Assembly (NCBI GenBank): GCA_031268245.1
Contig: JAIRXN010000217.1
Location: 1 to 11,926, forward strand
Length of the DNA: 11,926 nucleotides
Source: Treponema sp.
GTDB lineage: Bacteria; Spirochaetota; Spirochaetia; Treponematales; Breznakiellaceae
Direction: 5' to 3'
The number at the start of each line of letters is the position of its first letter. Position 1 is the stretch's first letter. Made by a program: the position numbers and the translations under genes. The notes below the pieces were generated by a model. It did no database searches. It was not told the origin of the DNA and worked only from the letters and a program-made list of their open reading frames with translations. Below are positions 1 to 6,318 of this stretch, one piece after another.

Positions 1-120
1 GCTCTTATACATGATACCTCCGGCTAATTCACTATTCAATAACAGATTAGCCGAACCCGCCCTGAATTACAACTACTGTAAGGATGGGATATAACAGCTA
101 AATTGGAATTAAAAGAAAAT

Positions 121-247
121 ATATGAGGCTGTTCCAAAACTTCAGTTTTTGGAACAGCTACCTTGAATTTAGTGGAAAAACCGGGCCTTTGCCGGTTTTT
201 CCAAGAGCTTGTTCCGAAACTAACCGAGTTTTGGAATAAGCTCATAT
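121..247. repeat. MITE/BIME-like composite element: two REP-like hairpins around a central hairpin
   Basis: The two ends form terminal inverted repeats of 21 bases matching at 18 positions: left 121-141 begins atatgaggctgttccaaaac, and the right end 227-247 reads agttttggaataagctcata plus t. Inside are three consecutive hairpins. Hairpin 1 is 128-141 with 144-158 (one bulged T). Hairpin 2 is 174-184 with 192-202, a perfect 11-bp stem. Hairpin 3 is 205-221 with 227-243, a 17-bp stem in which two positions would be G-U pairs in RNA. There is room for no protein, so mobility would need an enzyme supplied in trans. It could also act as an RNA structure or terminator ahead of the transketolase promoter. 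The same end sequences recur at 5817-5845. Confidence 0.6.
174..202. repeat. Perfect 11-bp inverted repeat, central hairpin of the composite element
   Basis: ggaaaaaccgg at 174-184 pairs perfectly with ccggtttttcc at 192-202 around a 7-base loop. The second arm contains a run of five T followed by cc, so on the plus strand it resembles a weak intrinsic terminator without a clean trailing T tract. It lies midway between the two GTTCC-type hairpins, which suggests it belongs to the element and is not an independent terminator. Confidence 0.6.
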
Positions 248-305
248 ATCAAATAAACTCTTTCGATTGTTTTTATTTTTGGAGGTATTTTTACGTTATA
301 GGTAA

Positions 306-334
306 TTTACATTTCTTTTGGTTTCTATTATCAT
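306..334 (+). promoter_or_regulatory. Sigma-70-type promoter for the transketolase operon
   Basis: The -35 box TTTACA (306-311) and -10 box TATCAT (329-334) each match the consensus at five of six positions, with a 17-base spacer. Predicted transcription starts near 341, leaving a very short leader that holds the GAAGGG ribosome binding site (343-348) before the GTG at 355. This supports the internal GTG start. The promoter lies downstream of the repeat element. Confidence 0.5.
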
Positions 335-354
335 CTCGTTATGAAGGGAAAAAT

Positions 355-1161
355 GTGGATACTATACTATTAAACACCAAGGCCCGGGAAATCAGGCGAA
401 AAATTGTATGCATGATAAGCCATGCCCGGGGAGGCCATATCGGCGCTTCACTGTCGGAAGCCGACATCCTTACGGCCCTTTTCTTCCGTATTTTGCGTTT
501 TTCCCCCGAAAACCGGACCGACCCGGACCGGGATCGCTTTGTCCTGAGCAAGGGCCACGCCTCCGAAGGTCTCTATACAGTGCTGGCCGAGAGAGGTTTC
601 TTTCCCGCCGAGTGGCTGGAAACCTACCTGACTCCCGGCTGCCCCCTTACAACCCATCCGACTAACCATGTGCCGGGTATCGAGGTCTGTACCGGAGCGC
701 TGGGCCACGGTCTCCCGGTAGCCTGCGGCATGGCTCTGGGAGCGAAAAAACAGGACAGGCCTTTCCGGGTCTTCGTTCTTACCGGAGACGGTGAGACACA
801 GGAGGGCAGCGTCTGGGAAGCCGCCATGGCTGCGGCCCATTTCAAACTGGGGAATCTCGTATGGATCATCGACAATAACGGCCTCCAACTCACCAGTGTC
901 ATAGCTGAAACCATGGGTATCGAGCCCCTGAAGGATAAACTCGAAGCTTTCGGCTTCGACACCCATACCGTCGACGGTACCGATGCCGCCGCCATTGCGG
1001 GCCTCCTTGAAAGCCTGGACTACAGCAGCGGCAAACCCCATGCGGTGATCGCAAAAACCGTCAAGGGGAGGGGAGTCTCCTTCATGGAGAATGTGCCCGA
1101 GTGGCATCACCGTATCCCCACCGAAGAGGAATGTGAACGGGCGCTAAAGGAATTGGAATAA
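355..1161 (+). CDS. Transketolase, N-terminal (thiamine-diphosphate-binding) subunit
   Basis: About 268 residues, the usual size for the separate N-terminal half of a split transketolase. Together with the next gene it should form a cytoplasmic ThDP- and Mg-dependent enzyme moving two-carbon ketol units between sugar phosphates. Visible motifs are GGHIGASLSEAD (residues 26-37), LSKGHAS (64-70), a TGALGHGLP segment, and the ThDP/metal motif GDGETQEG (144-151) followed by DNN (173-175). I chose GTG 355 because it follows GAAGGGA at 343-349 by five bases and gives a standard N terminus; ATG 353 is out of frame and hits a stop at once. Its stop overlaps the start of the partner gene (taATG). Split pairs serve the pentose phosphate pathway but also specialised routes such as apulose-4-phosphate or sulfosugar breakdown, so the substrate is open. 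The family call is secure. Confidence 0.93.
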   Translation: MDTILLNTKAREIRRKIVCMISHARGGHIGASLSEADILTALFFRILRFSPENRTDPDRDRFVLSKGHASEGLYTVLAERGFFPAEWLETYLTPGCPLTTHPTNHVPGIEVCTGALGHGLPVACGMALGAKKQDRPFRVFVLTGDGETQEGSVWEAAMAAAHFKLGNLVWIIDNNGLQLTSVIAETMGIEPLKDKLEAFGFDTHTVDGTDAAAIAGLLESLDYSSGKPHAVIAKTVKGRGVSFMENVPEWHHRIPTEEECERALKELE

Positions 1162-2096
1162 TGGACAAGGCCGATCTCCGGGAAAAACAGATTGAAACCC
1201 TTATCTCTCTGACCGAACAGGGCATGAATACGATCTATGTGGTAAGCGATTCAGTCAGCACCAGCAAGGTAAAGCCCTATATGAAGCGTTTTCCTGAAAG
1301 GGTGGTGAATGTGGGTATTGCCGAACAGAATCTTGTCGGCATCGCGGCAGGGCTTGCCAATGCGGGATTCATCCCCTTTACCGGGAATGCCGCTCCCTTC
1401 CTCATATCCCGTTCCGCCGAGCAGATCAAGATTGATGCGGCCTATTCATGCTCAAACATCAAACTCAACGGTATGCATGCGGGCTTCAGTTACGGCCTGG
1501 ACGGTATTACTCACCACGAAGTAAACGACATCAGCGTGATGCGGGGTTACCCCTCTATCGAAATATTCGTACCCTGCGACGGCAGGGACTGCGCCCAAAT
1601 TACCGAATATGCGGCTTCCCGTCAGGGCCCGGTGTATATGAGCCTCAATTCGGGGGGCTTCCCCGTCATTACCGCCGCGGATTATCGTTTCAGTCCCGGA
1701 AGACCTGTTCAATTTGCCTGGGGAAAGGATCTAACTGTTATCGCCCTGGGTTCAGCGGTACACGATGCTCTGGAGGCTGCCGTTTCCGTCAAATCTTTTT
1801 GTTCCATGGACATATTTTCTCTAAACTCAGTACGCCCCCTGGACGGCGGCCCGCTGCTTGAGTCGATCCGCAAAACAGGACGGGTTATGACGGTGGAGCA
1901 GCATTCAAGCCACGGCGGCTGCGGCAGCCTTGTTGCCGAAATGATCGCGGAAAACGGCCTTGGGGCCCGGCTGAAACGGCTGGGAATACCCGAAGGGATC
2001 TATACCAAAAACGCCGCCGCGTCCTGTAACAAACGGTTCTTCGCCCTTGATGCCGAAGGAATATCCGGAGAAATAAGGATTTTTCTGAAGAAGTGA
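1161..2096 (+). CDS. Transketolase, C-terminal (pyrimidine-binding) subunit
   Basis: 311 residues, matching the pyrimidine-binding plus C-terminal domains of transketolase. NVGIAEQN (residues 50-57) carries the conserved glutamate, E55, that activates the ThDP cofactor. GMHAGFSYGLDGITHHEVND is the family's substrate-channel loop. The second half has the usual C-terminal fold, with SVRPLDGGPL and VEQHSSHGGCGS. The ATG overlaps the last base of the stop of the N-terminal subunit gene, so the two are almost surely translated together as an alpha2beta2-type enzyme. Nothing looks truncated. A phosphate-poor or unusual substrate cannot be ruled out from sequence alone. The family is certain; the pathway is inferred only from the adjacent DeoR-type regulator. 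Confidence 0.93.
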   Translation: MDKADLREKQIETLISLTEQGMNTIYVVSDSVSTSKVKPYMKRFPERVVNVGIAEQNLVGIAAGLANAGFIPFTGNAAPFLISRSAEQIKIDAAYSCSNIKLNGMHAGFSYGLDGITHHEVNDISVMRGYPSIEIFVPCDGRDCAQITEYAASRQGPVYMSLNSGGFPVITAADYRFSPGRPVQFAWGKDLTVIALGSAVHDALEAAVSVKSFCSMDIFSLNSVRPLDGGPLLESIRKTGRVMTVEQHSSHGGCGSLVAEMIAENGLGARLKRLGIPEGIYTKNAAASCNKRFFALDAEGISGEIRIFLKK

Positions 2097-2116
2097 CAAA
2101 ATCCGCATCATCACTC

Positions 2117-2147
2117 TTGCACTTCCCCCCCAAAAAAATGGTATCAT
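2117..2147 (+). promoter_or_regulatory. Possible deoR promoter with C7 and A7 homopolymer tracts in the spacer
   Basis: TTGCAC (2117-2122) and TATCAT (2142-2147) resemble -35 and -10 boxes, but the spacer is 19 bases, longer than ideal. The spacer contains seven C (2125-2131) directly followed by seven A (2132-2138). Gain or loss of a base in either tract would change promoter spacing. The gene may equally be read through from the transketolase operon, since the gap is only 68 bp. Confidence 0.3.
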
Positions 2148-2164
2148 TTTGGAAAGGGAAAATC

Positions 2165-2956
2165 ATGTTTCAGGAACAGCGCAGGGAAAAAATATTGGAA
2201 TTGCTCCGGGAAAACGGCAGTTGCAGAGTCCAGGAACTCAGCGCCTTATTCCATGTCTCCGAACCTACTATCCGGCAGGATCTGGAAACTCTGGAAAAAA
2301 CCCATTCGGTAACCCGGCAGCATGGGGGGGCCTTTATCACCGGTTATGCCTCTTTTACCGACAAGATGAAACTTGAGCATACTGAATTCATGGAGGAGAA
2401 ACGGCGGATCGGCGCGAAGGCCGCGGAATTTATCAAATCCGGGGACAGTATCATCCTGGATTCGGGCTCTACGCTTACCGAATTGGCAAAGTGCCTGATG
2501 GACAGAAAAAGCCTCAATATCATCACCCCGGCCATCAACATCACGCTGATCCTTGGAGCGGAGCCTACAAACCATATCATCCTTGCCGGAGGAGAGCTCA
2601 AGGCCCCTACTCTTTCGGTAACCGGGGAAAAGGCGGCGGCAATGTTCAAGGACATATATGCGGAAAAGCTGTTTCTTGCCACAGGAGGCTTCTCCTTAAC
2701 CGCCGGCCTTACGTATCCGGGTATTTCGGATCTCCCCCTGAAACAGGCAATGATAAACTCTGCCCACACCATCTTCCTTTTGGCGGACTCAAGCAAGCTG
2801 GAGAAAATATACTTTGCTTCCCTCAACTGTCAAAAGAAGATCAACTATCTCATTACCGATGACGGGGTAGATCCCGGTTATGTAAAAAGTCTCAACGACC
2901 TGGGTATTGAGGTGATCATCTGCCAAGAATCCGGGCTCTCTACAACCCGGCCTTGA
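2165..2956 (+). CDS. DeoR/GlpR-family transcriptional repressor
   Basis: 263 residues, a normal DeoR-family length. The N terminus (about 1-57) is the DeoR winged helix-turn-helix: EQRREKILELL, then the recognition region VQELSALFHVSEPTIRQDLETLE. Residues about 75-235 are the DeoR sensor domain, with DSGST (99-103), ATGGFSLTAGLTYPG and ADSSK (207-211), the fold that binds phosphorylated sugars. I chose ATG 2165 because GGAAAGGGA (2151-2159) lies just upstream; the frame is open further up but those residues cross the homopolymer tracts. It probably represses the upstream transketolase genes or the facing transporter/oxidoreductase genes, released by a sugar phosphate (inference). Its last 17 bp overlap the 3' end of the convergent oxidoreductase gene. 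The ligand is unknown. Confidence 0.9.
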   Translation: MFQEQRREKILELLRENGSCRVQELSALFHVSEPTIRQDLETLEKTHSVTRQHGGAFITGYASFTDKMKLEHTEFMEEKRRIGAKAAEFIKSGDSIILDSGSTLTELAKCLMDRKSLNIITPAINITLILGAEPTNHIILAGGELKAPTLSVTGEKAAAMFKDIYAEKLFLATGGFSLTAGLTYPGISDLPLKQAMINSAHTIFLLADSSKLEKIYFASLNCQKKINYLITDDGVDPGYVKSLNDLGIEVIICQESGLSTTRP

Positions 2957-4193
2957 ATTCCTCCATTTTTAAGGTCTCCGCTCCCCTGAGCCGGGATTCT
3001 TCCGCGGCAAAGGCCATATAGTGGCTTTCAAGACACTTCTTGACCGAGTTAAGGCCGCCGCCTTCGCCTTCCTGTATCTTCCGCACAAAATCCGTACAGA
3101 GGCCTATATCCCCTCCCGAGTGCCCGCCTGCAGGTTCCGCCACGGTAATTACTTCGTAGTTACGGGAAGAAAAGTCCTTGACGGTTATCCTGTTTTCTTC
3201 CATGTCGCCTGAAATTTCTGCCTTGGCGCCAAAGACGGTGATACTACGGTGGGTTTCCATGGTAAAACCCGACATGGTAAATGAAGCTTCGACCCCGTTG
3301 GCAAAGTGTAGTAATACTGTTTGATGATCCACTACATCGTTATCGCAGCGGAACACACAGCGGCCGTAAGGGCCTTCGTTCAGCGCCTTCATCCGGCCTT
3401 CCATGGAAAGATCGGTAGTAATAACATTAGTAGGCCAGCCTACATCATTGGTAAGATATATCTTTGATACATGGTAGGGACACTCGCCCATATACGGACA
3501 ACCGTCAAGGCATCGCGGGGGCGCTCCCCCGGGCGCATTTTCCGCCTTGAAGTAGTTGAGCTTCCCGGCGGAACTCAGTGAGGCGCAAGTGGAACCGGAA
3601 AGCCATGCAAGCATATCCATATCATGACAGCTTTTTGCAAGGATCATGCAGGATGATTCACTCTTGTTACGCCAGTTGCCGCGAACAAAACTGTGGGACA
3701 TGTGTATATGGCCTACATTTTCAACAAGATCGATGCCGATAAGTTTCCCAATACGGCCTCCTTCAATAAGGGACTTTATCCGGGAAAAGAAGGGGGCGTA
3801 CTGTAATACATAACCGGTCATGAACACCTCGTTGAAACCCGCTGCCGCTCTTTCAATAATGCCGATCTCTTCGGGCAGGGACACAATGGGCTTTTCACAG
3901 ATAATATGTTTCTTTTTTTCCATGGCCATGACAAGCGGTTCGACATGCATTTTGTCCTGGGTAGCAATGATAACGGCATCCACATCGGGAAACTTGCCAA
4001 AGGCATCCCTCCATGTTTCAAAGGCCAGGGCATCGGCGATGTGATGCTGTTCCTGCATTCTGCGGCGTTTTGCGGGATCGGTCTCCGCAACTGCGACTAT
4101 CCGCATCATGGCCGGATTCATCTCTGCATAGGCGCCGTAGGCATACATGCCGCGGTTTCCCGCCCCCAGCAACAGTACATTTACAGTCTTCAT
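2940..4193 (-). CDS. Gfo/Idh/MocA-family NAD(P)-dependent oxidoreductase with cysteine cluster
   Basis: 417 residues. The N-terminal Rossmann domain shows VLLLGAGNRG (residues 6-15), ATQDKMH (77-83) and the family signature EKP (100-102). The second domain has the usual acid-base region KSCHDMD (187-193). Such enzymes oxidise or reduce sugars, inositols and related compounds with NAD(P). Five cysteines stand out: C228, C232 and C238 in a CLDGCPYMGEC segment, and C279 and C283 in CVFRCDNDVVDHQ. I recall a similar segment in a subgroup of the family; metal binding is possible but not shown. ATG 4193 is chosen for its GGAGG site four bases upstream; an earlier ATG at 4211 would overlap the transporter gene. 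It sits 10 bp behind the MFS gene, so the two are probably co-transcribed, and it overlaps deoR at the 3' ends. Substrate unknown. Confidence 0.88.
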   Translation of the reverse strand: MKTVNVLLLGAGNRGMYAYGAYAEMNPAMMRIVAVAETDPAKRRRMQEQHHIADALAFETWRDAFGKFPDVDAVIIATQDKMHVEPLVMAMEKKKHIICEKPIVSLPEEIGIIERAAAGFNEVFMTGYVLQYAPFFSRIKSLIEGGRIGKLIGIDLVENVGHIHMSHSFVRGNWRNKSESSCMILAKSCHDMDMLAWLSGSTCASLSSAGKLNYFKAENAPGGAPPRCLDGCPYMGECPYHVSKIYLTNDVGWPTNVITTDLSMEGRMKALNEGPYGRCVFRCDNDVVDHQTVLLHFANGVEASFTMSGFTMETHRSITVFGAKAEISGDMEENRITVKDFSSRNYEVITVAEPAGGHSGGDIGLCTDFVRKIQEGEGGGLNSVKKCLESHYMAFAAEESRLRGAETLKMEEFKAGL

Positions 4194-4203
4194 AAAACCT
4201 CCG

Positions 4204-5448
4204 TTAAACAATCTGATTTTCCAGACGGTTCAAAATAATATTGATTGCAACGATCGCAAAAAGGATGAGGCTCAGGGCAAAAAAAGTTCCGCCCATACCG
4301 AAACGCTGATAACAGAGCCCTCCTCCGAAGGCTCCCGACATAGTGCCCACGGAAAGAAATATTTCATGCAGGGCCAGATTCGCCTTGGCATTCTTCTTTT
4401 CCGTGCTGGAATGAAAGATGCTGTTATTGTAGCAGCCCGCATAAAAGAACCCGCTTATAAAAATGACTATAAAATACATGAAAATATTTTTTCCGGAAAA
4501 AACAAACAACAATGCCAGAACCGCAACAATACTGTGGATAAGGACGAACCATTTCCGGTTAAAATGCCAAAACTTAAGCCGCGCAAAAACGGCAAATCCT
4601 ATCAGGGCGGCGATACCACGGAAGAGAAGCAGCATTCCTGCGGTTCCCTCCGTATAACCCAGTACATCCCGTATATACAGGGGCAAAATATTCGCCAGTA
4701 TCCCCGAAAAAGCATTGCCGCAGAAGGCGCTCATCCAGCCCCGGTACTTAAAAAGCTTAAGACTCCGTTCCCGGAGCAGTGCCCGGCGGCTCTCCAGTTT
4801 TTCCGCCTCAACGGAAGCGGCTTTAAGGCTTGCGCCGGTTTCAACCGGGGCATGGGGAATTTCAACCCCTGTTCCCGCAACAACGGCGCCGGAATCGGCG
4901 GATTCTCCATGCCGGGCAGAGAGACGCCAGAGCAGGTAAAGTACCAGCACAAGGCATATATAGATTGCCAAAAAGTTGAGAATGCTGTTGGCGTGGTAGA
5001 GAACGCCTCCCGCGAGGGGCCCCAGGAGACCCCCGCCCATCCAGCAGAGATTAAAACGGCTGATATCCCGGTTAAGTTCTTCTTCGCTAAGGCCCTGGGT
5101 GAACCACGCCATGACAGGCGGCCAGAAAAAACCGGAACTTCCCTGGATTATGCAGTAGGCAAAACCTACAATGAGAGGGCTTCTTACCAGCGCCAAAAGG
5201 ATCGATGCCAAAAGACAGATCGAGATGGCGGTAGGTATTATCGTCTGGGGCATTAGATGTGTACAGAAATATTGATAGATGTTGCAGCAGAGAAAGTAAC
5301 AGAGCGAACCCAGGGCAATATATATACCGACTTTGGCAGGACTAAAACCAAGGCGATCCGTTAAAAGGTATATAAAGGAGAAACCCAGTATGGACAGACT
5401 GAGGGAAAATATGAATGAGCAGGCAAAGAGATAGCCGTTTTTCTTCAT
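4204..5448 (-). CDS. Major facilitator superfamily transporter
   Basis: 414 residues with roughly twelve hydrophobic segments in two groups, separated by a polar stretch at about residues 175-235 (from SARHGESADSG to RERSLKLFKYRGW), the typical central cytoplasmic loop of MFS carriers. The first helix begins at about residue 5 and the last ends just before the C-terminal NRLENQIV. It is an inner-membrane secondary carrier. The cargo is not evident; the oxidoreductase gene 10 bp downstream suggests a sugar or polyol (inference). It starts 7 bp after the HIT gene stop and has no strong ribosome binding site of its own, so translation may depend on ribosomes finishing the HIT gene. Family call firm, function open. 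Confidence 0.85.
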   Translation of the reverse strand: MKKNGYLFACSFIFSLSLSILGFSFIYLLTDRLGFSPAKVGIYIALGSLCYFLCCNIYQYFCTHLMPQTIIPTAISICLLASILLALVRSPLIVGFAYCIIQGSSGFFWPPVMAWFTQGLSEEELNRDISRFNLCWMGGGLLGPLAGGVLYHANSILNFLAIYICLVLVLYLLWRLSARHGESADSGAVVAGTGVEIPHAPVETGASLKAASVEAEKLESRRALLRERSLKLFKYRGWMSAFCGNAFSGILANILPLYIRDVLGYTEGTAGMLLLFRGIAALIGFAVFARLKFWHFNRKWFVLIHSIVAVLALLFVFSGKNIFMYFIVIFISGFFYAGCYNNSIFHSSTEKKNAKANLALHEIFLSVGTMSGAFGGGLCYQRFGMGGTFFALSLILFAIVAINIILNRLENQIV

Positions 5449-5455
5449 GAAAAAC

Positions 5456-5800
5456 TCAGCCCGGAGGCCAAGCCAGAGGGCGTCCGCCGAGCACGTGGAT
5501 ATGGAGATGTTCTACGGTCTGACCCCCGTCCTCCTTGCAGTTGATAACAAAGCGGGCGCCTTTTTCTCCGCAGCCTGATTCTTTGGCCAGTTCCTGGGCC
5601 TTTACCAGGAGACGGCCGATAAGAAGGGCATCCTCGTCCCCGGTTTCCATAATGCTTGTGATATGCCTTTTGGGAATAAGCAGGAAATGAACCGGCGCCT
5701 GTGGGCCGATGTCATGGAATGCCAGCATATCATCATCTTCGTAGATCTTCCTGCCGGGTATCTGGCCTTGTATGATCTTGCAAAAGATACAATCGTTCAT
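5456..5800 (-). CDS. HIT-family (HINT-type) purine nucleoside phosphoramidase/hydrolase
   Basis: 114 residues, full length for a HINT protein. The histidine triad is HLHIH (H98, H100, H102) within EHLHIHVLGGRPLAWPPG, including the conserved WPPG end. The N terminus CIFCKII carries the C4-x-x-C7 pair seen in zinc-containing members. These cytoplasmic dimers hydrolyse AMP-lysine or AMP phosphoramidate-type bonds; the physiological role in bacteria is not settled. The ATG at 5800 has no clear ribosome binding site. A perfect TATAAT ends six bases before it, so the transcript may begin at the ATG itself. It is the second gene of the leftward group, 45 bp after the FMN-binding gene, and is followed closely by the MFS gene. 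Confidence 0.92.
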   Translation of the reverse strand: MNDCIFCKIIQGQIPGRKIYEDDDMLAFHDIGPQAPVHFLLIPKRHITSIMETGDEDALLIGRLLVKAQELAKESGCGEKGARFVINCKEDGGQTVEHLHIHVLGGRPLAWPPG

Positions 5801-5806
5801 ATACCC

Positions 5807-5815
5807 ATTATAACA
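5807..5815 (-). promoter_or_regulatory. Extended -10 promoter (TGTTATAAT) just upstream of the HIT gene
   Basis: On the minus strand the sequence reads TGTTATAATGGGTATATG: an extended -10 motif (TG-n-TATAAT) whose hexamer (5812-5807) ends six bases before the start codon (5800-5798). Initiation about seven bases downstream would fall on the A of the ATG. The -35 region is poor and lies inside the repeat palindrome at 5817-5845, which fits an extended -10 promoter that does not need a strong -35 box. Confidence 0.5.
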
Positions 5816-5816
5816 C

Positions 5817-5845
5817 GAGGCCGTTCCAATTGGAACAAGCTCATA
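5817..5845. repeat. Short palindromic copy of the GTTCC repeat (ends of the 127-bp element fused)
   Basis: The core gttccaattggaac (5823-5836) is a perfect 14-bp palindrome. The left part gaggccgttccaa (5817-5829) matches 125-137 at 12 of 13 positions, and the right part ttggaacaagctcata (5830-5845) matches 231-246 at 15 of 16. It therefore looks like the two ends of the 121-247 element joined with the interior missing. It lies between the FMN-binding gene stop and the HIT promoter, where it could also act as a hairpin in the mRNA. Confidence 0.65.
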
Positions 5846-6256
5846 CTATTCACCGGCCTTCGGAAGAGCGGTTACGGACTCCTCAAGAGCGGCTTCAAGG
5901 GCTTCCAGAAAGGCGTCGCTGGATTCGGTGGCCCCGGAAACGGCATCCAGATCCGTAATACCGTATTGAAGCGCCAGATCGAGAAGTTCTTCCATAGCTG
6001 CGCCTCCTACATAGGGATCATCCTGATGGTCAAGAATGAAAATTTCGACAATTTCTCCGTCTTCAATGCGGATCTTCACCCGTACCGTTCCCCGCCAGCC
6101 TTCAGCTTCTCCTTCGTATACACCGTCATGCATAAGATTGTATGAAGGAGCCTTGGACCGAATCCGGGGGACAGATCCGGGCAGGGAACTGCAGGATACG
6201 TATATGCTTAGCGCATACATACCAAGAGCCATAATGCAGAGTATCAGGAATTTCAT
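5846..6256 (-). CDS. FMN-binding domain protein, probable lipoprotein with covalent flavin site
   Basis: 136 residues. After a hydrophobic N-terminal stretch (residues 3-21), C22 in SIYVSCSS could be a lipidation site; the lipobox is unusual but acceptable by loose spirochaete standards. Residues about 44-125 form an FMN-binding domain like those of NqrC/RnfG: DGVYEGEAEGWRG, VRVKIRIEDGEIVEI, then D104-A-V-S107-G-A-T110, the sequence context in which ApbE attaches FMN to the Thr or Ser. The protein should face the outside of the inner membrane and carry electrons; partners are not in this window. ATG 6256 is chosen for its GGAGG (6267-6263) six bases upstream and because it places the signal sequence at the N terminus; an earlier ATG at 6304 has neither advantage. 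It is the first visible gene of the leftward group. Confidence 0.82.
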   Translation of the reverse strand: MKFLILCIMALGMYALSIYVSCSSLPGSVPRIRSKAPSYNLMHDGVYEGEAEGWRGTVRVKIRIEDGEIVEIFILDHQDDPYVGGAAMEELLDLALQYGITDLDAVSGATESSDAFLEALEAALEESVTALPKAGE

Positions 6257-6293
6257 GATGTGCCTCCATGTATGTATATGGCGGCCGCATGGG

Positions 6294-6314
6294 AATTGCT
6301 TCAATGAAACAATT
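6294..6314. promoter_or_regulatory. Operator-like 21-bp imperfect palindrome in the divergent spacer
   Basis: AATTGCTTCA (6294-6303), a central A, then TGAAACAATT (6305-6314). The ten-base arms are complementary at nine positions. It lies between the divergent FMN-binding and MFS-HEAT genes, five bases upstream of the possible -35 box of the latter. A dimeric regulator could bind here and control both directions. The regulator is not identifiable. Confidence 0.4.
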
Positions 6315-6318
6315 ACTA

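Larger units (their letters stand above)
1..354. other. AT-rich non-coding leader region upstream of the transketolase genes
   Basis: I see no convincing gene here. The transketolase reading frame stays open back to position 163, but that extension runs through hairpin repeats, encodes Phe/Tyr/Trp-rich sequence unlike any transketolase N terminus, and precedes the only good ribosome binding site. The region holds a loose hairpin at 21-28 with 46-53 (cggctaat / attagccg, 17-base loop), the three-hairpin repeat element at 121-247, and a promoter at 306-334. Whatever gene lies left of position 1 is not visible. Confidence 0.7.

Noticed and set aside
291..304. TTAC...GTAA inverted repeat as a DeoR operator before the transketolase genes
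   Set aside because: Four-base arms in AT-rich DNA are expected by chance, and no second copy was found near the other sugar genes.
163..354. Upstream in-frame extension of the transketolase N-terminal subunit
   Set aside because: It crosses the hairpin repeat element, gives aromatic-rich sequence unlike transketolases, and has no ribosome binding site, whereas GTG 355 has both a good site and a standard N terminus.
448..1110. 220-codon open frame on the minus strand
   Set aside because: It lies wholly antisense to the transketolase gene and encodes nothing recognisable; GC-rich coding sequence produces such open frames.
2093..2164. Longer start for the DeoR regulator
   Set aside because: The extra residues are encoded across the homopolymer tracts and the ribosome binding site; ATG 2165 begins the standard DeoR N terminus.
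4147..5256. 369-codon open frame on the plus strand
   Set aside because: It is the antisense of the MFS transporter gene, with low-complexity polar residues and no recognisable domain.
6257..6304. Longer start for the FMN-binding protein
   Set aside because: ATG 6304 lacks a ribosome binding site and would bury the signal sequence; ATG 6256 has GGAGG at the right distance.
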